Shown: in pieces, positions 1 to 8,000 of the stretch | How the letters are laid out: every line of letters begins with the position of its first letter | Numbering within the stretch: position 1 is the first letter of the stretch | From: Bacteroidales bacterium | GTDB lineage: Bacteria; Bacteroidota; Bacteroidia; Bacteroidales; F082 | NCBI GenBank assembly: GCA_016281295.1 | Contig: JAEEII010000270.1 | Span: forward strand, 1 to 33,970 | Direction of reading: 5' to 3' | DNA: 33,970 nt | Translations under genes and position numbers: made by a program | The notes under the pieces: generated by a model | The model's database searches: none | Seen by the model: the letters and a program-made list of their open reading frames with translations, nothing else | Told to the model about the DNA's origin: nothing

Positions 1-750
1 CCGCATACCGAAGAGAAGCAACGCGCCCTCGCCAAAGAGCGTGGCATCAGCTTCGAGGAGATCAAGAAGCGCATCGATGCCCTCAACGAAGTGAACCCGA
101 TGATGGGTCTTCGCGGCGTCCGTCTTGGCATCGTCTATCCCGAAATCACCGAGACTCAGTTCCGCGCCCTGTTCCAGGCCACCGCAGAGTTGATGACCGA
201 AGGCTTCGACCCGCATCTGGAGATCATGGTTCCGTTGACCATTAACGTCAAGGAGCTTGAGCACCAGAAGGTCATCGCCGACCGCGTGAAGAAAGAAGTG
301 GAAGCCAAGTTTGGCGTGGAGATCAACTACCTCTATGGTACCATGATTGAGATCCCGAGAGCCACCCTCGTGGCCGACAAGATCGCCAGCGTGGCCCAGT
401 TCTTCAGCTTCGGCACCAACGACCTCACCCAGATGACCTTCGGCTTCAGCCGCGACGACGTGAACGCCATCGTGAAAGACTACATCGAAGAGAAGATTAT
501 CCCCGCCGACCCGTTCAACACCCTCGACCAAGAAGGTGTTGGTCAGCTGGTGAAACTCGGTGTGGAGCGTGGCCGCAGCCAGCGCGCCAACCTGAAGTGC
601 GGCGTCTGCGGTGAACACGGCGGTGATCCCGCATCCGTGCATTTCTTCTACAAGGCCGGTTTGAACTACGTGAGCTGCTCACCGTTCCGCGTGCCTGTCG
701 CACGTCTGGCTGCCGCACAGGCTGCTATTGAAGAAGAACGCGCTAAGTAA
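1..750 (+). CDS. ppdK: Pyruvate, phosphate dikinase, C-terminal part (5' end outside window)
   Basis: The reading frame is open from the first base and ends at TAA 748-750, giving the last 249 residues. PPDK interconverts pyruvate + ATP + Pi with PEP + AMP + PPi in the cytoplasm. The visible part is the PEP/pyruvate-binding TIM barrel: NPMMGLRGVRLG near the start, FSFGTNDLTQMTFGFSRDD in the middle, and CGVCGEHGGDP near the end, whose second Cys is the catalytic proton donor of the family. The internal ATG at 91 lies inside the conserved barrel and is not a real start. It fits with pckA further along as part of the PEP/pyruvate/oxaloacetate node. A short decayed copy of the 3' end lies at 1818-1908. 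Confidence 0.95.
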   Translation, partial: PHTEEKQRALAKERGISFEEIKKRIDALNEVNPMMGLRGVRLGIVYPEITETQFRALFQATAELMTEGFDPHLEIMVPLTINVKELEHQKVIADRVKKEVEAKFGVEINYLYGTMIEIPRATLVADKIASVAQFFSFGTNDLTQMTFGFSRDDVNAIVKDYIEEKIIPADPFNTLDQEGVGQLVKLGVERGRSQRANLKCGVCGEHGGDPASVHFFYKAGLNYVSCSPFRVPVARLAAAQAAIEEERAK

Positions 751-776
751 TTTATAATTCTTAATTAAGAATTTAG

Positions 777-811
777 AGCCAGCCCTCGAGAGATCGGGGG
801 CTGGCTATTTT
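777..811 (+). terminator. Rho-independent terminator of ppdK
   Basis: A 9-bp stem AGCCAGCCC (777-785) / GGGCTGGCT (798-806) is followed by ATTTTGTTTT. It starts 27 nt after the ppdK stop. Just before it is a perfect 18-bp AT-rich palindrome (AATTCTTAATTAAGAATT, 756-773). Confidence 0.8.
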
Positions 812-888
812 GTTTTCTCAACTGCGTTTAATCCACTATTAGTTTCACGACCTCAATTCTCAGTCAGCTTGCTTTTGGGCAGGGAATA

Positions 889-1338
889 CTATTTTACAAT
901 ATATGAATCCAGAAACTGTTGTGGAGTCATCGTCTTCATCAATGCACCATCCGTATAGTCTTTCAAATTAAAAGAAATCAGGTAGTCACAACTGGCCTTA
1001 ACAGCCGCCTGATACTGACAGCTATCTTCTAAATCCATAAACTTATTATCACTAATGCCACGCAAAAGTGAATCCTTGTCATGTCCCGCTACATCCATCA
1101 AGCTCAATACTTTAGCCATAATAGACCGTAAAATATTAGTCCGCACAGGATTGGAAAGATTCAATTCCTTTCGTAAATACTTGTCAATAGTAAACAGCAT
1201 TCCATAGAAACAACCAGTTGTCAGAAAAAGATCATCCCTATTCTTATATAAGGTCTTCATCAAATGGTTTGCCACGGCATATTCCTCACGTTGGAGGATA
1301 AATTCCAGGATTACATTCGAATCAATTAGAATCTTCAT
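889..1338 (-). CDS. PIN-domain ribonuclease toxin of a type II toxin-antitoxin pair
   Basis: 149 residues, the normal size for a VapC-like PIN protein. The N-terminus MKILIDSNVILEFIL has the first conserved acidic residue (D6). A second acidic cluster (MDLEDSCQY) and the strand DYLISFNLKDY follow in the order expected for a PIN fold. Such proteins are Mg-dependent RNases that cleave tRNA or rRNA when freed from their antitoxin; the target here cannot be read from sequence. The start ATG overlaps the stop of the upstream antitoxin gene by 4 nt (1335-1338), so translation is probably coupled. The gene and its partner are clearly more AT-rich than ppdK next door, consistent with acquisition as a cassette. 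Confidence 0.85.
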   Translation of the reverse strand: MKILIDSNVILEFILQREEYAVANHLMKTLYKNRDDLFLTTGCFYGMLFTIDKYLRKELNLSNPVRTNILRSIMAKVLSLMDVAGHDKDSLLRGISDNKFMDLEDSCQYQAAVKASCDYLISFNLKDYTDGALMKTMTPQQFLDSYIVK

Positions 1339-1631
1339 ACCCCATATTTTTCGCTGATGTAGTCATCTCTTAATTCCTCAGCCGAATAGTGCGACGGTTT
1401 AAGCACGGTAGGCAAATCGAAAAAGCCCTCAGGAGTATCCCCAAGAGCCTCCAGCTGTTGATAAATCCGTTCACCTCGACTCTTTGACTCATTTGAGAAC
1501 TGAGCCACAAAGCTCAAAAGAGCATTATTAAGCATTTCTTCCAGCCACAACTGAATCTTTACATCCTTGCCGATATGAGGTTTGACCTCCTCGATCAGAG
1601 CATCATCTATTGCGATATTATACCTACACAT
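1335..1631 (-). CDS. Antitoxin partner of the PIN toxin
   Basis: 98 residues. The N-terminus, MCRYNIAIDDALIEEVKP, followed by a helix containing IQLWLEEMLNNAL, reads like a short ribbon-helix-helix type DNA-binding region; the acidic C-terminal half (LKPSHYSAEELRDDYISEKYG) is typical of the tail that wraps a toxin. It precedes the PIN gene with a 4-nt overlap, the classical antitoxin-first order. A perfect -7 box lies 29-36 nt upstream of the start, with two 11-bp direct repeats around it that could be autoregulatory sites. The exact antitoxin family is uncertain; assignment rests mostly on context. Confidence 0.75.
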   Translation of the reverse strand: MCRYNIAIDDALIEEVKPHIGKDVKIQLWLEEMLNNALLSFVAQFSNESKSRGERIYQQLEALGDTPEGFFDLPTVLKPSHYSAEELRDDYISEKYGV

Positions 1632-1649
1632 AACTCTCAGCCTCTTTTA

Positions 1650-1687
1650 TTACATGTTGCAAAATTACAATTTTTCTTACATATTGC
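1650..1687 (-). promoter_or_regulatory. Promoter of the PIN toxin-antitoxin pair with flanking direct repeats
   Basis: On the minus strand TAATTTTG (1667-1660) matches the Bacteroidota -7 consensus TAnnTTTG. On the plus strand, TTACATGTTGC (1650-1660) and TTACATATTGC (1677-1687) are 11-bp direct repeats with one mismatch, 27 bp apart, placed around the -7 box. They are candidates for antitoxin binding sites. Confidence 0.5.
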
Positions 1688-1817
1688 GAGTATTCTCATC
1701 TCACAAAACCAATTATTAAAAACACGCGGCAAAAGTATAGAAACTATCATAAACAACCATAGATGTAGTGTTGAATTATTTTCGCATAGTTCTGTGAGGG
1801 AATCCGTCATCTTATTT

Positions 1818-1908
1818 GAGAAGATGTCGCCCAGTTGGTGAAACTCGGTGTGGAGTATGGCCATATTGAAGTAATTAAAAAAGACAGCATGGAGCCAGCC
1901 CTCGAGAG
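1818..1908 (+). pseudogene. Decayed duplicate of the ppdK 3' end and terminator arm
   Basis: Bases 1818-1862 match ppdK bases 530-574 at 37 of 45 positions, in the same frame, coding EDVAQLVKLGVEYG against EGVGQLVKLGVERG. Bases 1892-1908 are identical over 17 nt to 776-792, the left arm of the ppdK terminator; the second arm is absent. About 170 nt of ppdK sequence between the two matches is missing. The copy lies just beyond the PIN toxin-antitoxin pair, so the pair sits between the intact ppdK end and this remnant. Confidence 0.75.
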
Positions 1909-1939
1909 CTGCTGCTTTTGATTTTACACAAATACAATT

Positions 1940-2236
1940 TCAATCAACAATCAATTGTGTTCCCATTGCGGCTTCCAGCTTGGAAAGCGTCTCCAAGGTT
2001 AGGTTTTCCGTGCCACGAAGGATTTTTGAGACATATTGCTGTGTGCAGTTCAATCGTTCCGCCATAGCATTTTGTGTTAGGTTTTCACGTTTCATAAACG
2101 ACAGCGTTTTCACAGCGATGCGTTGTGAATGTCTTAACCATGCTTTGTTTTCACGTCGCCAATTGGCTTCCTCACGCCATTGGGAAGGCATTTCACTTTG
2201 GTGCGATTCCAGATAGTCAAGTGTTTTCTGTTTCAT
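1940..2236 (-). CDS. XRE-family helix-turn-helix antitoxin-like protein
   Basis: 98 residues. The C-terminal half carries a clear helix-turn-helix: LTQNAMAERLNCTQQYVSKILRGTENLTLETLSKLEAAMG (residues roughly 54-93), with the recognition helix around QQYVSKILRG. The N-terminal half is charged and helical. The gene follows a RelE/HigB-like gene with a 4-nt ATGA overlap, the toxin-first order of HigBA-type modules. In such modules the HTH protein neutralises the toxin and represses the shared promoter. A palindrome over the -33 region of the upstream promoter (2832-2848) is the obvious candidate operator. Confidence 0.8.
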   Translation of the reverse strand: MKQKTLDYLESHQSEMPSQWREEANWRRENKAWLRHSQRIAVKTLSFMKRENLTQNAMAERLNCTQQYVSKILRGTENLTLETLSKLEAAMGTQLIVD

Positions 2237-2787
2237 AGTGTTAGTTCATTTGTATAATCTTCAAATCCATCAATATCAACAACACCTTGCTCAATAAGCA
2301 CGTTCCTAACTTGTTCCATTTTTAACAATTCTCGAAGCGTATGCTCTCGTTCTTGCATTGTACGAGTTAATTTTATAGCTCCACCAGTGATAATGTAATA
2401 ACCTGTTTCGAGTTTAATAGCATAAAGGCGAAGCCACGAGGCATGTCCCATACGGTTTTGCAATCTTGCTTTTTCTTTCCCGAGGGGCATCTCCGCAGCT
2501 CTGCCGTTTTCAAGAGGACGGAACAAAAGGTCGAGATTGGCATCAGGAGAGATATCCAAAATAAGACATTCCAACTCTCCACCATCCTCCATGGTATCAA
2601 ATATGGCTTGATCCACATCGGTAATCTTAAAAAAAGACTCAAGATCAGAAAAGTTTTTTGTAAAGAAATCCCATAACCATTCGGGATTATTCCATTGGTT
2701 AAAAACGATTTGAAGAGCGTTGTCATTGTCCCCGTCATATCTGACAGCCCATAATCTGCCATCATCGAGTATTTTGTCAAAAGTCAT
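2233..2787 (-). CDS. Putative toxin with a RelE/HigB-like C-terminal part
   Basis: 184 residues from ATG 2787. A longer frame from TTG at 2808 is possible, but that codon lies inside a perfect -7 promoter box (2806-2813), so the ATG is preferred. The N-terminal half (FDKILDDGRLWAVRYDGDN and an acidic middle) is not recognised. The C-terminal part, WLRLYAIKLETGYYIITGGAIKLTRT followed by a helix, resembles the core strands of RelE/HigB mRNA interferases, in which a small Arg-containing strand is followed by a GG turn and a Lys-rich loop. Assignment as toxin is inference from this resemblance and from the overlapping HTH gene. It could instead be another regulated partner. Confidence 0.55.
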   Translation of the reverse strand: MTFDKILDDGRLWAVRYDGDNDNALQIVFNQWNNPEWLWDFFTKNFSDLESFFKITDVDQAIFDTMEDGGELECLILDISPDANLDLLFRPLENGRAAEMPLGKEKARLQNRMGHASWLRLYAIKLETGYYIITGGAIKLTRTMQEREHTLRELLKMEQVRNVLIEQGVVDIDGFEDYTNELTL

Positions 2788-2805
2788 AAAACAAGTATTT
2801 TGTTG

Positions 2806-2848
2806 CAAAAATAAACAAATAGTTTACATAATACAACTATAAGTTGTA
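2806..2848 (-). promoter_or_regulatory. Promoter and candidate operator of the second toxin-antitoxin-like pair
   Basis: Minus strand TATTTTTG (2813-2806) is a perfect -7 box. The inverted repeat TACAACT-ATA-AGTTGTA (2832-2848) covers the position of the -33 element: its TTG at 2836-2834 is 20 nt from the -7 box. A palindrome at this position fits repression by the HTH protein encoded in the operon. Confidence 0.6.
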
Positions 2849-2860
2849 AAAAAAAATAAA

Positions 2861-2937
2861 AGCACGCATTCAAGAGGGTGTGACCGCTTTAGGACGCGAG
2901 TTAAGCAAAAGAACCTTCGTCTTTTTCATGGCGTGCT
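2861..2937 (-). other. Possible structured RNA or long-loop hairpin
   Basis: AGCACGC (2861-2867) and GCGTGCT (2931-2937) are complementary 7-mers separated by 63 nt. Read on the minus strand the second arm is followed by TTTTATTTTTTTTT, so the structure could end transcripts from the small ORF at 2977-3141. The loop also contains a 19-codon frame from ATG (MKKTKVLLLNSRPKAVTPS). No known RNA family recognised. Confidence 0.3.
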
Positions 2938-2976
2938 AAAACCTAACTGTTAGATACACACTGTTTCCTCCAAGGC

Positions 2977-3141
2977 TTAGCGGATTTTGGTTTTGCCAGA
3001 TGACAAGATGGCTTTCTCCATTAGATTTTTGGCGACAATCAAGGCAATACCTCCACCAATTAACCAAATACCAGGTTTTGCTAACTTTATAGACACGGCA
3101 AGGCGTAGTTTTGTAGCTTTTTCATAACACAAAAATACCAT
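2977..3141 (-). CDS. Possible 54-residue single-pass membrane protein
   Basis: ATG at 3141 to TAA at 2977. The predicted peptide has a basic N-terminal third (EKATKLRLAVSIKLAKPG), a hydrophobic Gly-rich segment (IWLIGGGIALIVA) long enough for one short membrane helix, and a basic tail ending KTKIR. It is too short for ordinary ORF calling. No family recognised. It lies between the toxin-antitoxin-like pair and msrA, reads towards the toxin gene, and has a T-rich hairpin candidate downstream. It may be a chance ORF; the distribution of charge and hydrophobicity is the only support. Confidence 0.35.
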   Translation of the reverse strand: MVFLCYEKATKLRLAVSIKLAKPGIWLIGGGIALIVAKNLMEKAILSSGKTKIR

Positions 3142-3261
3142 GAAAAAAGTTATCGAGTGAGGCGAGTATTATTTAGACACATTCCAAATTAGGTGTAAAA
3201 CATGAAAATACCTGCGATATATTATTTTTTTACATATTTTTGCAAAATAATTATTATAATA

Positions 3262-3753
3262 ATGGCTACAGCATACTTTTCAGCCGGCTGCTTCTGGGGC
3301 GTGGAATACTACTTCAAACGCCTGAAGGGAGTGGTGCATACCACCGTGGGATTCATGGGCGGCAACATCAAGAATCCAAGCTATAAAGAAGTGAAAACAG
3401 GAACCACTGGTCATCTGGAGACCATTGAAGTGGATTATGAGCCTCAGCTCATACCGTACGAAGCACTGGTGCGCTACTTCTTCGAGATCCACGACTTCGA
3501 GCAAACTGACGGTCAGGGCATCGACATCGGAAGCCAGTACCTATCCGCCATCTGGGTCGCCAACCCACAAGAACAACTCATCGCCATGAAAGTAATCGAT
3601 GAGCTCAGCAGAATGGGTTACAAGGTTGCAACCCAAATCCGTCCTAAAGAGGAATTCTTCACCGCTGAGGACTACCACCAGAACTATTTAGACCAACGTC
3701 AGGAAATCCCTGAATGCCACGTCTATCGCCCGATTTTCAAAGCGCATGGGTGA
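3262..3753 (+). CDS. msrA: Peptide-methionine (S)-S-oxide reductase MsrA
   Basis: 163 residues from ATG 3262, the normal length of a single-domain MsrA. It reduces methionine-S-sulfoxide in proteins or free methionine using a catalytic Cys and thioredoxin. The N-terminal motif SAGCFWGVEYYF carries the catalytic Cys (C10), and DGQGIDIGSQYLSAIW and the EDYHQNYL motif near the end are family hallmarks. A longer frame begins at ATG 3202, but its extra 20 residues (rich in Ile and aromatic residues) come from AT-rich leader sequence and are not conserved in MsrA. No MsrB domain is fused. The following small membrane gene begins 27 nt after the stop. Confidence 0.93.
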   Translation: MATAYFSAGCFWGVEYYFKRLKGVVHTTVGFMGGNIKNPSYKEVKTGTTGHLETIEVDYEPQLIPYEALVRYFFEIHDFEQTDGQGIDIGSQYLSAIWVANPQEQLIAMKVIDELSRMGYKVATQIRPKEEFFTAEDYHQNYLDQRQEIPECHVYRPIFKAHG

Positions 3754-3780
3754 CTGACCCTCGTCGATAAGACCTCCAAG

Positions 3781-4158
3781 ATGGGGATGACCCTCCCCCA
3801 CAAGATTTATTTCAACGGACAGCTGCTCGGCATCATGCAGCGGAAGGGTATTCAGGTGAAAGGCATCCCCGAAGGGAAATACAAGTTGAAAATCCAAAGC
3901 ATGATCCCTTTCCTTTTTGCCGAACAGCAAATACAAATCAAAAGGGGTGAAAACACCGTTACCTTCAGCGACCGTGAGAAGTTCTGGGACATCCTCTTCA
4001 CCATCGACCTCGTGTTGGTCATCGTGAAATGGTTCATCACCCTTCCTGATAACATCAACCTCATCTATAATATCGTCACCAATGGCTATTTCGCCGTCTG
4101 GCTCATCTACGAATGGGTGATCCGTAAACGGTATTTCAGGATTCAGCAAAAGGAATAA
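3781..4158 (+). CDS. Small membrane protein with an N-terminal beta domain, unknown function
   Basis: 125 residues, no family assigned. The first 60 residues (HKIYFNGQLLGIMQRKGIQVKGIPEGKYKLKIQS) look like a small beta-sandwich in which a ligand-like appendage is described by short strands. Two hydrophobic stretches follow (ILFTIDLVLVIVKWFI and IYNIVTNGYFAVWLIYEWVI), probably two membrane helices, and a basic tail. It is in the same frame as msrA, separated only by the msrA TGA and nine sense codons, so co-transcription is likely. The beta domain appears to begin before the first ATG, so the start is uncertain. Confidence 0.6.
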   Translation: MGMTLPHKIYFNGQLLGIMQRKGIQVKGIPEGKYKLKIQSMIPFLFAEQQIQIKRGENTVTFSDREKFWDILFTIDLVLVIVKWFITLPDNINLIYNIVTNGYFAVWLIYEWVIRKRYFRIQQKE

Positions 4159-4167
4159 CCCATAATA

Positions 4168-4983
4168 TTACAATAATATTTCTTTTGAGATACCCATTTT
4201 AGAAAAAGCAAACAGCTTCTTCCCCAAATCCTTCAAAGATGCTCCAATATGATACACCGTGTCATCAACAATGAGAAAGCGGTCATGTATACCCTGTCTC
4301 TCTTCCACTTCTATAGGAGGATATTGGCTATTATGGCGATTTAAATCCAATCGAATTTGATTAGAGACCCTCTGTGTAATGATCTTTGCCATCACGGAAT
4401 TCTGACGTTTAGCCAGCATCAAGAAAACGGATTCATCAATATAATTATCAATTAAAATGATACTATTTGTCGCCAATTTAATCAAATCAGTAGCGAACAC
4501 ATAGGCATCAAAAATCTGTCCGTCAAAGAAAACGCCTTCAATAGGAGGAAGTGATGTTCGGACGAAGAAATCAATCTTTTCCTCAGTTTTACTTACCCGT
4601 TGTTCCAACTTTTCAAACCGTTGATTAAGGGCGTAACCTCGAAGAAGATAGTCTTTTAAGACTTTGTTAGCCCAAATTCTAAACCGAGTGCCTCGCTGGC
4701 TTTTGACTCTATAACCAACAGAGATAATAACATCTAAATTATATATCTTTGTTCTATACGTTTTCCCGTCCGAAGCAGTTAGTAAGGAATCCTTACATAC
4801 TGATTTTTCATCCAACTCACCTTCTTTAAAAATATTGCCTATGTGCAATGTAATATTATTTCTTGTAGTTTCAAACAGCATTGCCATTTGAGCTTGTGTA
4901 AGCCAAACAGTTTCCGCTTCGACACGTACCTCCAACTCAATGCTGTTATCTGGCTGATAAAGTATAATCTCTCCTTTTTCCAT
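4168..4983 (-). CDS. RhuM-like DNA-binding domain fused to a phospholipase D-like domain
   Basis: 271 residues. The first ~120 residues match the RhuM-type N-terminal module found in virulence-island and phage-related proteins: ILYQPDNSIELEVRVEAETVWLTQ, AMLF, HIGNIFKEGEL, and YNLDVIISVGYRVKSQRGT. A short coiled-coil-like linker follows (FEKLEQRVSKTEEKIDFF). The C-terminal half begins with FFDGQIFDAYVFATDLI and ends with HDRFLIVDDTVYHIGASLKDLGKK, which resembles the single HxK/D-type motif of PLD-like nucleases, although the usual Lys is Arg (HDRF). The gene is AT-rich and has its own -7 box. A role in DNA or phage defence is possible but not shown. Confidence 0.75.
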   Translation of the reverse strand: MEKGEIILYQPDNSIELEVRVEAETVWLTQAQMAMLFETTRNNITLHIGNIFKEGELDEKSVCKDSLLTASDGKTYRTKIYNLDVIISVGYRVKSQRGTRFRIWANKVLKDYLLRGYALNQRFEKLEQRVSKTEEKIDFFVRTSLPPIEGVFFDGQIFDAYVFATDLIKLATNSIILIDNYIDESVFLMLAKRQNSVMAKIITQRVSNQIRLDLNRHNSQYPPIEVEERQGIHDRFLIVDDTVYHIGASLKDLGKKLFAFSKMGISKEILL

Positions 4984-5002
4984 AAAAACACAATATTTAT
5001 GG

Positions 5003-5010
5003 CAAAAATA
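5003..5010 (-). promoter_or_regulatory. -7 box of the RhuM-like gene
   Basis: Minus strand TATTTTTG (5010-5003) is a perfect match to TAnnTTTG and lies 20 nt before the ATG at 4983, giving a leader of only about a dozen nucleotides. Confidence 0.55.
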
Positions 5011-5066
5011 GAGAGATTATACGATATACTCTATATTTGTTGAAAACAATTCATACAAACATTGGT

Positions 5067-8000
5067 TTACGGTGTCGAATTCGGATAGATCAAGATCTTG
5101 GTTTCACTACTGTTGTTGAGGTAAAGATAGCCTTGACCCGGCTGCAAGACGGTAAGCGAACCTTCCCAACGTCCCGACTGTGCGTTATAGGCACTATGGT
5201 TCCTCTGATCCTTGATCAAGTCACCATCTGAGGGAGTGAAATTCGCAAACGCCTCCGACAAACTCAACGGCGAAAGGTTTAGGTATGGCATCCAGGTCCA
5301 TCCCGACATCAAGGTGATCGGATGATCCGACGGATCAACGAAAGAACCCGTCAACGTAAGAATACAATCATCATCCAACTGAATCATATACATCACCGCG
5401 TTATCGAGTTCCGTCAAGATACCTGACCATTGGCCATTGGTATAGGAAACGAAAGCGTTCTGCGATTTAATGATTGAGGGATTCGAACCTTCCAACTGGT
5501 TTTCAATATCGGCAAGACTATTGGCATCATAACTGATGTAAGAAGAGAACCAGTTCCAACCAGATGTTAAAGAAACCGTTTGATCGACATCCTCATTCTC
5601 GGCAAACAAAACATAAATCTCACGATCCTCAGTCACCTCAAACGATAACACAGGATCAAACGACAACACATCTTCATCCTCAAACCAACAGAAAAATTCA
5701 TAACGCGAGTTTGGATGCGCTGTCAGTGTCACTACAGTCCCATATTCGTACACTCCAGTGCCCTCAACGCTGCCACCATTCGACGGATAGGCCACGGCAG
5801 AGACTGTAAAAGCATTGACAGAGAAGTTGGCCACCAAGGTTCTGTTGCCGTTCACCACAAACTGCATGGATGGCGATGTGGAAACAACCTCACCGTTTTC
5901 CGTCCAGTTGATGAAACTATAACCCTCTGATGGCGTGGCCGTCAAGGTAGCCACAGAACCATAGTTATAGGCCTGAGCACCCGTCACCGTGCCACCATCT
6001 TCAGGGAAAGCAGTAACGGTGACCGCATAGCTGTTGATGACGAAATGCGCTGTGTATTTGGCAGGCTCCATCACCGTGAAGCTGTAAACGGGTTGGTCTG
6101 ACACTTGGCTGTTTCCTTTGGTCCAATTCGAGAAGGTATAGCCCGCATGAGCCGTGGCTGACAAGGTGCAGGTTGACCCTATCGTATAAACACCGGCACC
6201 GGTCACCGCACCTCCGCCCACAGGATCAAAGGCCGTGGTGATGTTGCAGCTGTTGGCGACGAAGTTGGCGGTAAAGGTCTGGTTGCTTGTCACGGTGAAG
6301 GTATATTCCGGCTCGGTCGACACCACCGACCTGTCGTTGGTCCAGTTGAGGAAGGCATAGCCGTCGTTGGGCACTGCCTTCAACGTACAAGTCTGCCCGT
6401 GGTCATACACTCCAGCGCCAGTCACCGAGCCTCCACCTTCGATATTCACGTTGGTTGCTATGGTCTCGTTACCCATCACGCTGCGAATCGCCCTCACACG
6501 GCAGTTGCCGGTTTTGTTTGACGAGCTCATTGCAAATGACGGTGTCCAGGCCTTGTCAGCCGACTGTTCCGTGCTGCTCCAGTAGGCATCCTCCGTCAAG
6601 GTGGTGCCGCCTGCATCCACGATGGCTTTCTCGATCAGCGGCAAGGCAGCATACAACTTGCGAAGCTGTCCGGCAGAAGGCAGGTACCATCCATTGGCGA
6701 AATCCACCTTGCCCGCGGCATAGTTCGTATTGCCTTCATACCAAGCACGAATCCTCAAGGTGTTGTTTCTGCCGTTCATGTCGTTCAACAGATCCATGAC
6801 TGCCTCAGGCGACTGGTCCTCCAAGATGGTGACATCCTCATTGAGTCCCCATGGACATCCCGTGGAGGCATCCTCAAGCGCCACCATCAATGCACCGCCA
6901 CTAGGATATTTGTAGAACACGACACCCCTGGTGCCGTCGTCGTTTTGGACGAGACTTCCCACACTGTATTCTTTGACAAAGACCGCCACCAAGGTACGTG
7001 TCCGAGTAAACTCAAACGTGTAATAGCGGTCGTATGACACCGGGCTTCCGTCCTCTTCCCAACGGTCGAACACATAACCCGGCTTTGGCGAGGCTATGAT
7101 CCTGACCGTTGCGCCAAACTCATAGTTTCCCGATCCAGTGACATTACCATAAGCGAAATTATTGGCCCTCAGCCTTATTGAGTTGATGCTGGCGCAGTGG
7201 AAGCTACGGACAGCCCTGACCCGCAGCGAAGAGGTCTTGCTGGTGTTGCTCATGGAGAAAGAGGGCGAGCAAGCATCCGTGGTGTTGTATTCGGTGCTGC
7301 TCCAATAGGCATCTTCCGTCAGTAGCGAGCCTCCAGCGTTGAGGAGAGACTCCTCGATCATCGGCAAAGCCGCATAGAGTTTACGCAGCTGCCCCGACGA
7401 CGGCAGATACCAGCCGTTAGCGAAATCCACCACCGAAGCCGCATAGCTGTTGTTCGTCCCCAACATCTTCCGGAGGATCGCCGTGTTATTGTAACCGGAA
7501 ACATCCTCCAAAGCACGAATATCATTGCAAAGCATATCGGGCATCGCATAGATGTTATTCTGTGGTCCCCAGGAACAACCTGTCGAGGCGTCGTTGAGTG
7601 CCACCATCCAGCCCTCGGTGCCTTGGGCGTTCTGATAGAACACCACCCCGGTGCTGCCGTCGGCATTGTGGACGATGTCGCCCACGGCCCCAGCCACCAT
7701 GAAATGGGCCACTAGCACCCGGTTCCTTGTATAGGGGAACTGATACACAGGATCGTAGGAAACCACCATCCCGTCCTCGGTCCACGACTTGAACACGAAG
7801 CCTTCATTGGCCTCTGCACTCACAGTGACAGTCTCATTGTAAAAATAGATGCCTGAACCCGTGACGGTACCCATCGCCTCGTCTTCCGACTTAGCCACCA
7901 GCTTATAGATGCTTGAAGGCAAGTATTTCCTGATAGCCCTGACGCGGCATGAAGAGGTCTTGGCAGTGTTGCCCATGCTGAACGAGGGTGTGGAAGCGTC

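Larger units (their letters stand above)
1632..1939. other. Intergenic stretch between the two toxin-antitoxin-like pairs
   Basis: About 310 nt without an intact gene. It holds the promoter region of the PIN pair (1650-1687) and the ppdK remnant (1818-1908). The rest is AT-rich with no recognisable coding or RNA gene. Short open frames on both strands here overlap each other and show no family similarity. Confidence 0.6.
2814..3261. other. Intergenic stretch before msrA
   Basis: About 450 nt with no large gene. It holds the operator (2832-2848), a possible long-loop hairpin (2861-2937), a possible 54-codon ORF on the minus strand (2977-3141) and the AT-rich msrA leader. Confidence 0.5.

Noticed and set aside
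1575..1841. 88-codon plus-strand frame between the toxin pairs
   Set aside because: It overlaps the antitoxin gene and its promoter on the other strand and shows no protein-like features.
2788..2808. TTG 2808 as the start of the toxin-like gene
   Set aside because: It lies inside the -7 promoter box, so it would not be in the transcript.
2938..2960. ACCTAAC-T-GTTAGAT as an integron attC site
   Set aside because: It fits the RYYYAAC/GTTRRRY ends, but they are adjacent with no folded arm between them, and no integrase or cassette array is seen.
3202..3261. MsrA start at ATG 3202
   Set aside because: The extra 20 residues are Ile-, Phe- and Tyr-rich translations of AT-rich leader sequence; MsrA proteins of this type begin just before AYFSAGCFWG.
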